Below, in pieces: positions 17,853-26,860 of a stretch of DNA of 64,000 nt. The translations under genes and the position numbers were made by a program. This DNA is from an uncultured Roseburia sp. (GTDB lineage Bacteria; Bacillota; Clostridia; Lachnospirales; Lachnospiraceae). The notes beneath the pieces were generated by a model that made no database searches, was not told where the DNA came from, and worked only from the letters and a program-made list of their open reading frames with translations. How positions within the stretch are numbered: position 1 is the first letter of the stretch; each line of letters starts with the position of its first letter. Where the stretch lies: NCBI GenBank assembly GCA_947644305.1, contig CANRYS010000007.1, positions 1 to 64,000 of the forward strand, written 5' to 3'.

Positions 17853-18419
17853 ATGACTAAAGTATATTTCGTTCGTCATGCAGAGCCAAATTATAACAAT
17901 CATAATGACGATCTTCGAGAATTATCTTCGAAAGGAATGGAAGATAGAAAATTGGTTACAAAATTTCTGGTAGATAAGCATATTGATGTTGTTTTATCAA
18001 GTCCATATAAAAGAGCAGTAGATACAGTTAAGGATTTTGCAGATAGTTATGGTATAGAAATTAATATTATATATGATTTTAGGGAAAGAAAAGTAGGTAG
18101 TAACTGGATTGAAGATTTTACATCATTTGCAAAAATGCAATGGAATGATTTAACATACAAATTGTCTGATGGAGAATGCCTTCAAGAAGTTCAAGCGAGA
18201 AATGTATCGGCATTGCAGCAGGTATTAAATAAGTATGCAGGAAAGAATATTGTAGTAGGAAGTCATGGAACTGCGTTAAGTACGATTGTTAATTATTATG
18301 ACCATTCTTTCGGGTATAACGATTTTGAAAGAATCAAAAATGTTATGCCATGGATTGTGGAGTTTGTTTTTGATGAGAACACAAAATGTATAATGATTAA
18401 GGAGCATGATTTATACTGA
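17853..18419 (+). CDS. histidine phosphatase family protein
   Basis: Predicted phosphoglycerate-mutase-like phosphatase using a phospho-histidine. 188 residues. Catalytic VRHAEPNY at about 6-13 (R-H), LSSPYKRAVDT near 49-59, a DFRERKVG acid region near 82, and second His in VGSHGTALST near 147. Short members of this family act on varied phosphoesters; the substrate is not predictable. GGGAGG precedes the ATG. Base composition is markedly more AT-rich than neighbours on both sides, a sign of recent transfer. Single gene with no obvious partner. Confidence 0.88.
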   Translation: MTKVYFVRHAEPNYNNHNDDLRELSSKGMEDRKLVTKFLVDKHIDVVLSSPYKRAVDTVKDFADSYGIEINIIYDFRERKVGSNWIEDFTSFAKMQWNDLTYKLSDGECLQEVQARNVSALQQVLNKYAGKNIVVGSHGTALSTIVNYYDHSFGYNDFERIKNVMPWIVEFVFDENTKCIMIKEHDLY

Positions 18420-18913
18420 CGAAGTTACATTTTTTCGGGATATTTGTTACGCTTTAACACTTTTGAAAGACTTATTTTATAAGGTAGTTCGAATGGAAAA
18501 TAGACTTTGACGATATTTTATAGCTTTGTCTTTAGAAATGGCTTTTATTGTGTAACATTTCCGTGATGAAATGGTCACTTGTGGCGAAGCGTACGAAAAT
18601 TTGCGTGTGGAGACCGTTTCCGCTTTTCGCTATATTAAACATGCCGTTGTAAGCAGTGTTCCACAAGGCGACGCTCTTTTTTCTCTTCTATGAAATATTT
18701 TTCGGAACAAAAATCTAATAAAATATGAATATTTCTGCCATTTCTAATTTGAACCCTCCCCTACAAGGTAAAATCGAATTGTATATATTAAAGATAAAAA
18801 ACAGTATGAAAAAAAGCATTTATGATTTATAATAGAAGATAGAAGTGTTGGGGCATAGGTAACGGAGAAATTTGCCGTTTCCTATGATTTATGTGGATTG
18901 GAGGTCGATCGTT
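18420..18913 (+). other. intergenic region of about 490 bases with a possible structured RNA
   Basis: No convincing coding frame. One segment (18588-18682) is GC-richer and could fold: AGCGT (18588) with ACGCT (18671), TGTGGA (18606) with TCCACA (18660), then CTTTTTT. This is either a small RNA ending in a terminator or the decayed remains of a gene. TATAAT at about 18827 may be the -10 of the downstream phosphotransferase, with a poor -35. Confidence 0.3.
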
Positions 18914-20380
18914 ATGTTGGGGCAGATTGATGTAAACAAGTCAATGCAAAAGAAAGAGTACGATGAGAAGATGAATCAGTTAGAGGTGCGTTTTGGGGAG
19001 TTACAGCGGGCGTGCAAGGAGAAACAGATTCCGGTCATGGTCGTATTTGAGGGATTGGATGCGGCGGGAAAGGGAACGATGATAAACCGTATGATCCAGT
19101 CTTTGGATCCCCGCGGTTTTAAGGTGTTTACTGTGGGCAGGGATAAGGAGGATGAAGTGATGCGCCCCTATTTCTGGCGGTATTTCACAAAGACGCCGGA
19201 GAAGGGAAGGATGCACATCTTTGACCAGAGCTGGTATAAGGGAGTGTATGAGCAGATCATTTCGGAAAAGGAAGTGCTGGATTTTGAGGAAATGCTGACA
19301 GAGGATGGCTGTTTGATCATTAAGTTTTTTCTGATGATCTCCAAGCAGGAGCAAAAAAAGAGACTGGAGAAACTGGAAAATAATAATGAGACCAGTTGGA
19401 GAGTTACAGAAAAAGATAAAGTAAACAACAAAAACTATGAAAAATGCCTGAAAGAGTATGACCGGGTTCTGGTTCATACCGATACAGCGAAAGCACCCTG
19501 GACCGTGGTAGAGGCGACAGATAAACAGTATGCCACCTGTAAAATTATTACTACAATGGTAGAGAGAATGGAGCGGGCGGTGAGAGAAGTAGAAGAGTCT
19601 CTTTCTATAGAAGCTGGTAAAAAGGACGCCGGGGATAATGGGGCAATGCCTGATGTAGAGAGATTCCGCAACGGTGTATTGCAGGGAATCGATCTGAGTA
19701 AGACCATGGAACGTGAAGAATATAAGAAGAAGAAAAAAGAACTGCAGAAGCGGCTTCTTGCCCTTCACAACAAAATGTATCTGAAAAGGGTTCCGGTTAT
19801 TCTTGCATTTGAGGGCTGGGATGCCGGTGGGAAGGGTGGAGCCATCAAGCGGCTCACCCAGGCGATGGACCCGAGAGGATATGAAGTGGTTCCTGTGGCG
19901 GCGCCCAACGACATAGAAAAGGCACATCATTATCTGTGGAGATTCTGGGAAAGGATTCCCAAAGCTGGACATATGGCGATTTTTGACCGTACCTGGTATG
20001 GCAGGGTTCTGGTGGAACGCATTGAGGGATTTGCCAGGGAGCAGGAATGGAGCCGCGCTTACAGCGAGATCAACAATATGGAAGAGCAGTTTACAAATGC
20101 CGGCTACATCGTATTGAAGTTCTGGCTTCACATCGATAAGGAAGAGCAGGAGCGCAGATTCCGGGAGAGAGAAAACACACCAGAGAAACAGTGGAAGATC
20201 ACCGATGAGGACTGGCGTAACCGGGCAAAATGGGATCTGTACGAAAAAGCTGTGGATGAGATGATCGTCCGTACCTCCACGGAAGATGCCCCTTGGATCG
20301 TGGTGGAGGCCAACTCCAAATATTATGCCAGAATCAAAGTGCTGGAGACAGTGGTGAATGCGTTGGAAAAACGGCTATAA
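18914..20380 (+). CDS. pap: polyphosphate:AMP phosphotransferase (two PPK2 domains)
   Basis: Transfers phosphate from polyphosphate to AMP or another nucleotide, linking polyphosphate to nucleotide recharge. About 488 residues: two PPK2 kinase domains, each with a Walker A (FEGLDAAGKGTMI near residue 45; FEGWDAGGKGGAI near 300) and a lid/Walker B block (FDQSWYKGVYEQI; FDRTWYGRVLVERI). The second domain keeps every expected feature; the first is more divergent (TKTPEKGRMH), as in known fused class II enzymes where only the C-terminal half is active. GGAGG at 18899 supports ATG 18914; an ATG at 18872 lies upstream in frame. Confidence 0.92.
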   Translation: MLGQIDVNKSMQKKEYDEKMNQLEVRFGELQRACKEKQIPVMVVFEGLDAAGKGTMINRMIQSLDPRGFKVFTVGRDKEDEVMRPYFWRYFTKTPEKGRMHIFDQSWYKGVYEQIISEKEVLDFEEMLTEDGCLIIKFFLMISKQEQKKRLEKLENNNETSWRVTEKDKVNNKNYEKCLKEYDRVLVHTDTAKAPWTVVEATDKQYATCKIITTMVERMERAVREVEESLSIEAGKKDAGDNGAMPDVERFRNGVLQGIDLSKTMEREEYKKKKKELQKRLLALHNKMYLKRVPVILAFEGWDAGGKGGAIKRLTQAMDPRGYEVVPVAAPNDIEKAHHYLWRFWERIPKAGHMAIFDRTWYGRVLVERIEGFAREQEWSRAYSEINNMEEQFTNAGYIVLKFWLHIDKEEQERRFRERENTPEKQWKITDEDWRNRAKWDLYEKAVDEMIVRTSTEDAPWIVVEANSKYYARIKVLETVVNALEKRL

Positions 20381-20485
20381 ACGCTTTTATAAAAGACCAA
20401 TATTTGCAATCAATTTTCAAAGAAATGCAATCGTGATTTCATTGTGAATATTGTACAATAAACAAAAAGAGAAGGAGATGATTTT

Positions 20486-23400
20486 GTGAAATTTCACAGT
20501 TATAGACTGCGGCGTGTATTGGCAGTGGTTATGGCGTTTGTCGTCATGGCGACAGCGGTAGTTGTACCAGAAGCAGTACATGCAGCGAAAAAGACAGTAA
20601 AAAGTATTACGCTGTCTAAACCAGTGGTGAAGACGCTAGGGATGAAAAAGGGAGAGACATTTTCGCTCAAAGTGAAAGTGAAACCAGCGGGAATGAATAA
20701 AAAAATAACCTACCGCTCCAGCAAAAAAGCGGTGGTTTCCGTAGACAAAAAAGGAAAACTCAAAGCGAAGAAGGCGGGAAAAGCAGTGATCACGATTTCC
20801 AGCCAGACCAAGCCAAAGAAGAGTGTCAAATTAACAGTTTCTGTATTCAAAGTATTTAAAAAGGCAAAGAAGGTCGTGCTGAATCAGAAAAATGCGACTC
20901 TTCCAGAAGGCCAGAAGTTGCAGTTGAAAGCTTCAGTATCACCGAAAAACGCCACTGTGAAGAACGTGACATTTCAGAGTTCGGATACATCGGTGGCCAA
21001 AGTGACCAGTAAGGGCGTTGTGACAGCGAAAAAGACAGGAACCGCCAAAATCACAGCCTATGCTGCGGATGGAAGGGGAGCTAAGGCAGTTTGCACAGTT
21101 ACTGTGATAAAACCGTCGGATGACAGCAAAGTTACTGCGGCACCGCCACAGATTACAAATTCTGCTCCACCTGTAACGGATCCAACTCCGCTGCCCCAGA
21201 AACCGTTTACTTTGGCAGAGGGATTTGGTTATGTTTCGATTTACATAGATGATACAGGGGATGATTACGAAGGGTTAAGTCTAGTAGCGGATTCTTTTGC
21301 CGGCGATATTGAGCAGGTTTTAACCAGTGAATGCAGACCGGACGTTGTCACAGATCCTGGCGATATTATGGGGACTGCTATTTACGCGGGATCCATTGGA
21401 AACAATCAGGTCATCGATTCGCTGATTGCAGATGGTAAACTGGACGTATCTGCCATTCAGGGCAAGAGAGAGACTTACAAGATTCAGATCGTAGATCAGC
21501 CTTCACCGGGGATCGAAAGAGGGCTTGTCGTGGTGGGAAGCGATAAGCGGGGAACGATTTACGGACTCTATCATATTTCTGAATTGATCGGTGTTTCGCC
21601 TTGGATTTTCTGGGCGGATGCTGTGCCGGATAAAAAAGACAGTATTGTTCTGGAAGCCTCCGAATTGAATGTGACGTCAAAGGAGCCATCGGTAAAATAC
21701 CGCGGAATATTCCTGAATGATGAGGCGCCTTCCCTGACAGGATGGGTGAATGCAAAATTCAAAGGCTATAACGAAGAATTTTATAAGCATGTATATGAAT
21801 TAATACTGCGCTGCAAGGGAAATTATCTGTGGCCTGCGATGTGGTCCAATAATTTCAGCGAAGATGGTAAATCCAGCAAAATTGCCAATGCAGAGCTTGC
21901 CGACAAGTATGGCATTGTAATGGGTACTTCCCATCATGAGCCGCTGTGTCGTGCCGGTGTAGAGTGGCAGAGAATATACAAAAAATATGGTAACAGCAAT
22001 AAATGGAATTTTAACACCAACGAAGAGGCCATCACAAAGTTCTGGCAGGACGGCGTAAAAAGGAATATGGCTTTTGAAAATGTATATACCTTGGGTATGC
22101 GTGGAGAGGCGGATTCCGCACTTTCCGGTACCGACGAGGAGAATATCGAGCTTCTGAAAAAGGTAATTACCGTTCAGAAAAATATACTGGAGGAAAATGA
22201 TCTGTCAGAGGCACCACAGGTACTAACCGTATACAAAGAGGTAGAAAAGTTCTGGCATGGAACAGAGAAGGCCGAAGGACTAAAAAAATGGGAGATGCTG
22301 AATGATGTAACGATTATGCTCTGTGATGATAATTTTGGTAATATGCGGACACTTCCTGACCAGGAGACGATTAACCGTCCCGGCGGTTGGGGGATGTATT
22401 ATCACTTTGACTATCACGGAGGACCGACTTCATATGAGTGGATCAATACCGTGGAGCTCAATAAAGTATGGGAACAGATGACCATGGCATATGAACACGG
22501 TATCGATGATATCTGGATCGTCAACGTAGGAGATCTGAAGCCGATGGAAATGAACATCTCTTATTTTCTGGATTTGGCATATGATTACGATACCTGGGGA
22601 AAAAATGGACTGAACCGGACCGAAGAATACATGAACCGCTGGGTAAGACAGCAGTTTGGTTCCTCTCTTGAAGAACAGCAGGTTCAGGACCTTCGTTCTC
22701 TGATCCAGGAGTATACATGGCTCCATAGCTCCTGTAAGCCAGAAGTAATAAGTGCGAATACGTACAATGCTTCCAATTATAATGAAGCGATAAGAGTGCT
22801 GGACCGTGTCCAGAAGATGGAGCGGCTGGCAGAGGAGTATAAGGAAGTGATTCCAGAAAGCCATCAGGCAGCCTATTTTGAACTGGTTTATTACCCTGTG
22901 GTGGGAGCGGCGGCTGTAGCTAAAATGCAGATTGCCAAAGGATTGAACCAATATTTTTATGACCGTGGCAGCATGAATGCAAATCTTTACGCGGCACTTG
23001 TGGAAGATTCCATTCAGCAGGATAAAGATCTGCAGGACACATACAATAATGATATGCCAGGCGTGGGGGATAAATGGAAAAATATGATGAGTTCTCCACA
23101 TGTAGGTTATGTTACTTGGAATTCTGATGGATGGAAATATCCAACCGCAAAGTGGCTGAGAGAATCTGACCAGACGGGACTTTCTGTCACCCTTGAAAAT
23201 CAGGCGGAAGCTTGCCGGGAGGGAGAATGTCAGTTGGATGAGTTCACCAGTACTGGAAAAGAAAGCTATACGGTAACTTTAGCGAATATGGGAGAAAACT
23301 CACTGGATTATTCGGTGAAGACCTCTGCCGACTGGATTCAGGTATCGAAGACTTCCGGGCAGGTGGAGATGCAGGATAGTTTCCAAGTATCTGTTGACTG

Positions 23401-24061
23401 GAGCAAAAATCCAGAAACAGCGGGAACAGTCCAGATTCAGAGTGGTACTCAGATTGTAACGATTCAGGTAAAGACTAGAAAGATTGACACAGATGGATTG
23501 GCAGTGAATACCTTTATTTATGCCAATGGATATGCGTCGATACTGCCAGGGCATTTCAGCCAGAGCGGCAAGGGAACCAATGGAACAGAGATCTCCGTGA
23601 TCCATAAATATGGGAAAACCGGAGAATCCTTAAAAGCTTTACCGACGGATGTAAAAACGGCTTCTGTTCCAGAAGATGCAGCGTGGGCAGAATATCTTGT
23701 TTCTGTGGAGAAGGCAGGCACCTACCAACTGACCTCCTATACGGCGCCATCCAATAATCTGTTACGTGAAGACGTGGGCATCTATTATGGAGTATCCGTA
23801 AATGGAGGAAAAGCAGAGAAGCTTAATACTGTGGATCCGGCAACCTTCAAGGCAGGTGAGTACAGTGGCTCATGGACAAAGGATGTTGAGGCAAATGGCA
23901 GAAAGACCCAAAGTAAGGTGGTACTAAATGCCGGCGTCAATACGATCCGTATCTATGCTATGGATCCGGCATTTGTCCTACAGAAACTGGTGGTATCTGA
24001 AGCTCCTGTAGCGGCATCTCATCTGGGACCAGAAGAAAGCTATTATATAGGGAAGAATTAG
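20486..24061 (+). CDS. secreted glycoside hydrolase family 115 protein with two Ig-like (BIG2) modules
   Basis: Predicted xylan alpha-1,2-glucuronidase, removing (methyl)glucuronic acid side chains from xylan outside the cell. 1191 residues from a GTG start behind GAAGGAG. Signal peptide at 1-34 (RRVLAVVMAFVVMATAVVVPEAVHA). Two lysine-rich BIG2-type modules (about 38-115 and 122-208; repeated VxSKGxxTAKKxGTAxIT pattern), a Pro/Thr linker, then the GH115 core from about 240: YRGIFLNDEAPSL, CKGNYLWPAMWSN, MGTSHHEP, YTLGMRGEADSAL, VNVGDLKPMEMNISYFLDLAYD. The C-terminal part (about 900-1190) holds beta-sandwich domains. No sortase motif. A TACAAT -10 lies at about 20454. It stands alone, without other xylanases. 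Confidence 0.92.
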   Translation: MKFHSYRLRRVLAVVMAFVVMATAVVVPEAVHAAKKTVKSITLSKPVVKTLGMKKGETFSLKVKVKPAGMNKKITYRSSKKAVVSVDKKGKLKAKKAGKAVITISSQTKPKKSVKLTVSVFKVFKKAKKVVLNQKNATLPEGQKLQLKASVSPKNATVKNVTFQSSDTSVAKVTSKGVVTAKKTGTAKITAYAADGRGAKAVCTVTVIKPSDDSKVTAAPPQITNSAPPVTDPTPLPQKPFTLAEGFGYVSIYIDDTGDDYEGLSLVADSFAGDIEQVLTSECRPDVVTDPGDIMGTAIYAGSIGNNQVIDSLIADGKLDVSAIQGKRETYKIQIVDQPSPGIERGLVVVGSDKRGTIYGLYHISELIGVSPWIFWADAVPDKKDSIVLEASELNVTSKEPSVKYRGIFLNDEAPSLTGWVNAKFKGYNEEFYKHVYELILRCKGNYLWPAMWSNNFSEDGKSSKIANAELADKYGIVMGTSHHEPLCRAGVEWQRIYKKYGNSNKWNFNTNEEAITKFWQDGVKRNMAFENVYTLGMRGEADSALSGTDEENIELLKKVITVQKNILEENDLSEAPQVLTVYKEVEKFWHGTEKAEGLKKWEMLNDVTIMLCDDNFGNMRTLPDQETINRPGGWGMYYHFDYHGGPTSYEWINTVELNKVWEQMTMAYEHGIDDIWIVNVGDLKPMEMNISYFLDLAYDYDTWGKNGLNRTEEYMNRWVRQQFGSSLEEQQVQDLRSLIQEYTWLHSSCKPEVISANTYNASNYNEAIRVLDRVQKMERLAEEYKEVIPESHQAAYFELVYYPVVGAAAVAKMQIAKGLNQYFYDRGSMNANLYAALVEDSIQQDKDLQDTYNNDMPGVGDKWKNMMSSPHVGYVTWNSDGWKYPTAKWLRESDQTGLSVTLENQAEACREGECQLDEFTSTGKESYTVTLANMGENSLDYSVKTSADWIQVSKTSGQVEMQDSFQVSVDWSKNPETAGTVQIQSGTQIVTIQVKTRKIDTDGLAVNTFIYANGYASILPGHFSQSGKGTNGTEISVIHKYGKTGESLKALPTDVKTASVPEDAAWAEYLVSVEKAGTYQLTSYTAPSNNLLREDVGIYYGVSVNGGKAEKLNTVDPATFKAGEYSGSWTKDVEANGRKTQSKVVLNAGVNTIRIYAMDPAFVLQKLVVSEAPVAASHLGPEESYYIGKN

Positions 24062-24107
24062 GAGAATGAAGTTTATAAAATGATGTAACAAGAGGTTAGC
24101 AGACAGG

Positions 24108-24158
24108 AACCGACCCCCAAAAGTTAGACAAAAATCTAGCGGCTGGAGGTCGGTTTTT
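24108..24158 (+). terminator. terminator after the GH115 gene
   Basis: AACCGACC (24108-24115) and following bases pair with GGTCGGTT (24148-24155), then TTTTT. The loop contains CCCCCAAAAGTTAGAC, which resembles the end of IS3-type elements (see rejected list). Confidence 0.75.
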
Positions 24159-24203
24159 ACTTTTTTAAAGGCAGGAAACACTGCTGTTGACAGATTACTT
24201 TTT

Positions 24204-24267
24204 TTGTGAAGAAGCATAAGTGATTCTATAAATATATTAACATGTGTTAATAATTAACGCATGTTAT
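24204..24267 (+). promoter_or_regulatory. blaI-type promoter and twin operators
   Basis: TTGTGA (24204-24209), 17-base spacer, TATAAA (24227-24232). Just downstream are two palindromes: TTAACATGTGTTAA (24237-24250) and the near copy TTAACGCATGTTAT (24254-24267), with 17-base periodicity. Both resemble BlaI/MecI dyads (TACAnnTGTA type). Autorepression by the downstream BlaI homologue is inferred. Confidence 0.7.
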
Positions 24268-24320
24268 CCGATATAAATTATGACACCATTGATATTAAAT
24301 ATGACAGAGGGAGGATGCGG

Positions 24321-24722
24321 ATGTCAAAAGAGGATAAGATACCAAGCGACAGCGAATGGCGGGTGATGGAAGTGCTTTGGGAGAGCGACGTGCCACTTCC
24401 CTCATCAGAGATTATCAGACGCCTAGGAGAACACGGGAGTATGACTTCGAGAATGATCCGGGTTCTTCTCAACCGACTGTGTCAGAAGGAACTGGTTGAT
24501 TACGTAGTTGATGAAAAGGATGCAAGGGTGTATCACTATTTTTCCAGGAAGAGCAGGTCAGAGTGCAGAAGGGAAAAGAGCAGGCGGTTTGTAGAATGCT
24601 ATTTTGCCGGAAGCCAGACTGGGGCGATCGCTTCGCTTTTGCAGAGTGCTGCGCTCACTGAAGAGCAGATTGAGGAACTGGAAGCGCTTCTGGAAGAGAA
24701 CAAGAGAAAGGGTGAGGAATAA
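24321..24722 (+). CDS. blaI: BlaI/MecI/CopY-family transcriptional repressor
   Basis: Winged-helix dimeric repressor normally inactivated by proteolysis after its M56 partner senses a signal. About 133 residues from ATG 24321, 8 bases after GGGAGG (upstream in-frame ATGs at 24315 and 24261 are less likely). Typical N-terminus KIPSDSEWRVMEVLWES (about 5-21), recognition helix region SMTSRMIRVLLNRLCQKELVDY, wing DEKDARVYHYF, and a helical C-terminal dimerisation segment. Paired with the M56 gene 2 bases downstream; twin operator-like dyads precede it. Confidence 0.92.
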   Translation: MSKEDKIPSDSEWRVMEVLWESDVPLPSSEIIRRLGEHGSMTSRMIRVLLNRLCQKELVDYVVDEKDARVYHYFSRKSRSECRREKSRRFVECYFAGSQTGAIASLLQSAALTEEQIEELEALLEENKRKGEE

Positions 24723-24724
24723 CT

Positions 24725-25966
24725 GTGCTGGAAACCGGAAGAAGAATCCTGCAAGATCTGGATTGTTTTGTTGTTTATTATTCGATACAGCTTGGAAGAT
24801 GTGTACTGTTTTCTTTCGCAGCCCTGGCGGTGGTACTTCTCCTGAGGTACACATGTTTTAAAAACCGATTATTTCTGAAAGGAATGTGCTGGGCTGTATT
24901 TTTGGTCATTCCCTTTGTTGGACGATTGAAACTGTTTTATCAGTCGCCCTGGATGGTTCGCTTGTTCTGGTGGTGGAATCACGCGTGTATGAAATATGCC
25001 TGGGTGCGTTACAGTTATCTGGCTGGAATGCTTGTAACGGCTGTTGTCATATTGATTCGGCGCAGGCGCGTGAAGAATTTTGTTTCAAATATGAAAAAAA
25101 GGAATCTGAATGGGCATGAGGTGTGGGTAGGAGATTTTTCATTTACCCCATTTACCACAGGGCTGATCCATAACCGGGTTGTTCTGCCTAGAGTTATGGC
25201 TGACAATTTTTTGCCGGAGGAATTGCAGCTTGTTTATTTACATGAACGGACACATGTCCGCCTGGGGCATTTGTGGTTGTATTTTCTGTGGGACATTGGG
25301 CGCAGCCTTTTGTGGATAAATCCATTTTTAACCTTATGCACGAAGTTAGTGCAGCAGGACCTGGAAGATATCTGTGATCAGGTCACCATCCAGAAAAGTG
25401 GCAGAAGCGCGTATGCATATGGGAGATTATTGTTGAAAAGCATGTCCCTGCTTCGAGCAGAATCCTTAAATCCTGGGGTGGCATTTGCTGAAATAAGAGA
25501 ATACCGGACTACGAAAAAACGGTTTACTCGCATTGCTGCATTTCGTCCGTACAAAAAGAAAAGGGCATTTGCCATTTGTGCCGGTGGGATTGTGGCAGTA
25601 CTTGGATTGTTTTGCCTGATCTTTCAGAATTCTTATCCGAATTATACGGAACATAAGGAAATTATGATTTTAAGCGAGGCCAATGAATTCGTGGAGGTTG
25701 GTGATAAAGCAGCACTAACGCGTGCCATTGATATCGGAAAAAAAGAGGTGAAGGTGGATCAGAAGGCAATGAATCAGATTTTTGAGGAAGAGGAAATACA
25801 TTTGGATTCTTATTTCATTTTATTCGGAGGTTTTATAAAAATGCCGGGAATTGGCGGTGGAGGGAATGCCGTGTATATCGACAGAAAGCAAGGGGACGGG
25901 CTGTTGCGGATTTCCTACCAGAACAATGATACCAGATTCATGACACTTTTTTTTAAATGGATCTAA
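24725..25966 (+). CDS. M56-family membrane metalloprotease, BlaR1-like, with an unusual short sensor
   Basis: Integral membrane sensor-protease partner of BlaI. 413 residues from a GTG start behind GGGTGAGG. Hydrophobic segments at about 20-40, 55-75 and 95-115; cytoplasmic zinc protease region with HERTH (HExxH) near residue 175 and the DLEDICDQVTIQKSGRSAYAYGRLLL block near 215-240; last membrane segment about 280-300 (AICAGGIVAVLGLFCLIF). After it, instead of a penicillin-binding sensor of 250 or more residues, there are only about 110 residues (NSYPNYTEHKEIMILSEAN... to the end) with no SxxK motif. So the signal is probably not a beta-lactam. Confidence 0.88.
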   Translation: MLETGRRILQDLDCFVVYYSIQLGRCVLFSFAALAVVLLLRYTCFKNRLFLKGMCWAVFLVIPFVGRLKLFYQSPWMVRLFWWWNHACMKYAWVRYSYLAGMLVTAVVILIRRRRVKNFVSNMKKRNLNGHEVWVGDFSFTPFTTGLIHNRVVLPRVMADNFLPEELQLVYLHERTHVRLGHLWLYFLWDIGRSLLWINPFLTLCTKLVQQDLEDICDQVTIQKSGRSAYAYGRLLLKSMSLLRAESLNPGVAFAEIREYRTTKKRFTRIAAFRPYKKKRAFAICAGGIVAVLGLFCLIFQNSYPNYTEHKEIMILSEANEFVEVGDKAALTRAIDIGKKEVKVDQKAMNQIFEEEEIHLDSYFILFGGFIKMPGIGGGGNAVYIDRKQGDGLLRISYQNNDTRFMTLFFKWI

Positions 25967-26028
25967 TCATTATTTATGGTATTACGTGCAAAAGCAGCGT
26001 GTTCGTTACAACAAGAAGGAGGATTTTT

Positions 26029-26748
26029 ATGGCTGTTTCAAGTATAGGAACTTATAATAATGCATATGAGGGTATTTCTGCGATGCAGAAAAAAGAAGCA
26101 GAGTCTGATAAACAGAAGAAAACAGGCGATGTTTACAGAACATCCGGGGTTATAATGGAGAAGACAGTGACGACGAAGGGAACAAATAACGAGAAATATC
26201 TCAATAGCTTACAGAATCAGGTGCCATATACGAAGTTGGAGATTGGCTCTGGCCTAAATATGCAGAGAGACAAAAGGGCGGGGGTTATTACGGTAAATCC
26301 CAAACTTTTGGAGAAGATGCAGAAGGACCCGGAGGCGGCAGCGCAGTACACACAGAAATTAAAGGATATTGAGCGGGCAGAACGAACGGCAAATGCGTAT
26401 TACAATTCCCTTGGCGGCTGTGTGGAGCGCACCAGCCACTGGTATGTGGATGAAGAGGGCAATCATTATCATTTTGCCTATACGCGCCGTGATGATAGGC
26501 TGAATAAAAAGATCCGAGAGGAGACGAAAAAAAATACCGAGAAACACATCGAGAAAACTCGCGAAAAAGCCCGTGAAAAGGCAGAAAAACTTGAGGAACA
26601 GTTAGGGGAAAAGGCAGAAGAGGCAAAAGAGAAAGAAGAAAACCAAGAGACAAAAACGAAAGAAACAGAAACACCTGAAACTCGGGAAGAGGTACAGCAG
26701 CTTATTGATACAATTATGATAGAAGAAGGTTTGGATATAAAGATCTGA
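26029..26748 (+). CDS. hypothetical protein, DUF6033-like
   Basis: 239 residues from the ATG behind AAGGAGG (a longer in-frame start at 25957 overlaps the M56 gene and is unlikely). No signal peptide or membrane segment. The N-terminal half has a motif seen in a Lachnospiraceae hypothetical family: YLNSLQNQVPYTKLEIG, ITVNPKLLEKMQKDPEAAAQYTQKL, then WYVDEEGNHYHFAYTRRDD. The C-terminal third (about 160-220) is an almost pure Lys/Glu helix, probably a coiled coil. Assignment to DUF6033 is from memory of the pattern and tentative. It lies 62 bases after the M56 gene and may belong to the same regulated unit. Confidence 0.65.
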   Translation: MAVSSIGTYNNAYEGISAMQKKEAESDKQKKTGDVYRTSGVIMEKTVTTKGTNNEKYLNSLQNQVPYTKLEIGSGLNMQRDKRAGVITVNPKLLEKMQKDPEAAAQYTQKLKDIERAERTANAYYNSLGGCVERTSHWYVDEEGNHYHFAYTRRDDRLNKKIREETKKNTEKHIEKTREKAREKAEKLEEQLGEKAEEAKEKEENQETKTKETETPETREEVQQLIDTIMIEEGLDIKI

Positions 26749-26795
26749 TCGTAAGGGGATTTATGGAAAAATCTTAGGATCAAATATGGACGACT

Positions 26796-26831
26796 TTCTC
26801 TGCTGGCTCTCACTCATATGCCAGCAGAGAA
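26796..26831. terminator. perfect 12-bp hairpin between convergent genes
   Basis: TTCTCTGCTGGC (26796-26807) pairs exactly with GCCAGCAGAGAA (26820-26831). No strong T-run on either side, but its place between convergent genes suggests bidirectional termination or mRNA end protection. Confidence 0.55.
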
Positions 26832-26860
26832 TGAATTGGAATATAATTTAAAAGGGTAAT

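Noticed and set aside
24111-24140. CCCCCAAAAGTTAGAC resembles an IS3-family terminal repeat
   Set aside because: Only one end is present, there is no transposase frame or second end nearby, and the sequence is explained as the loop of the GH115 terminator. A distant relic remains possible.
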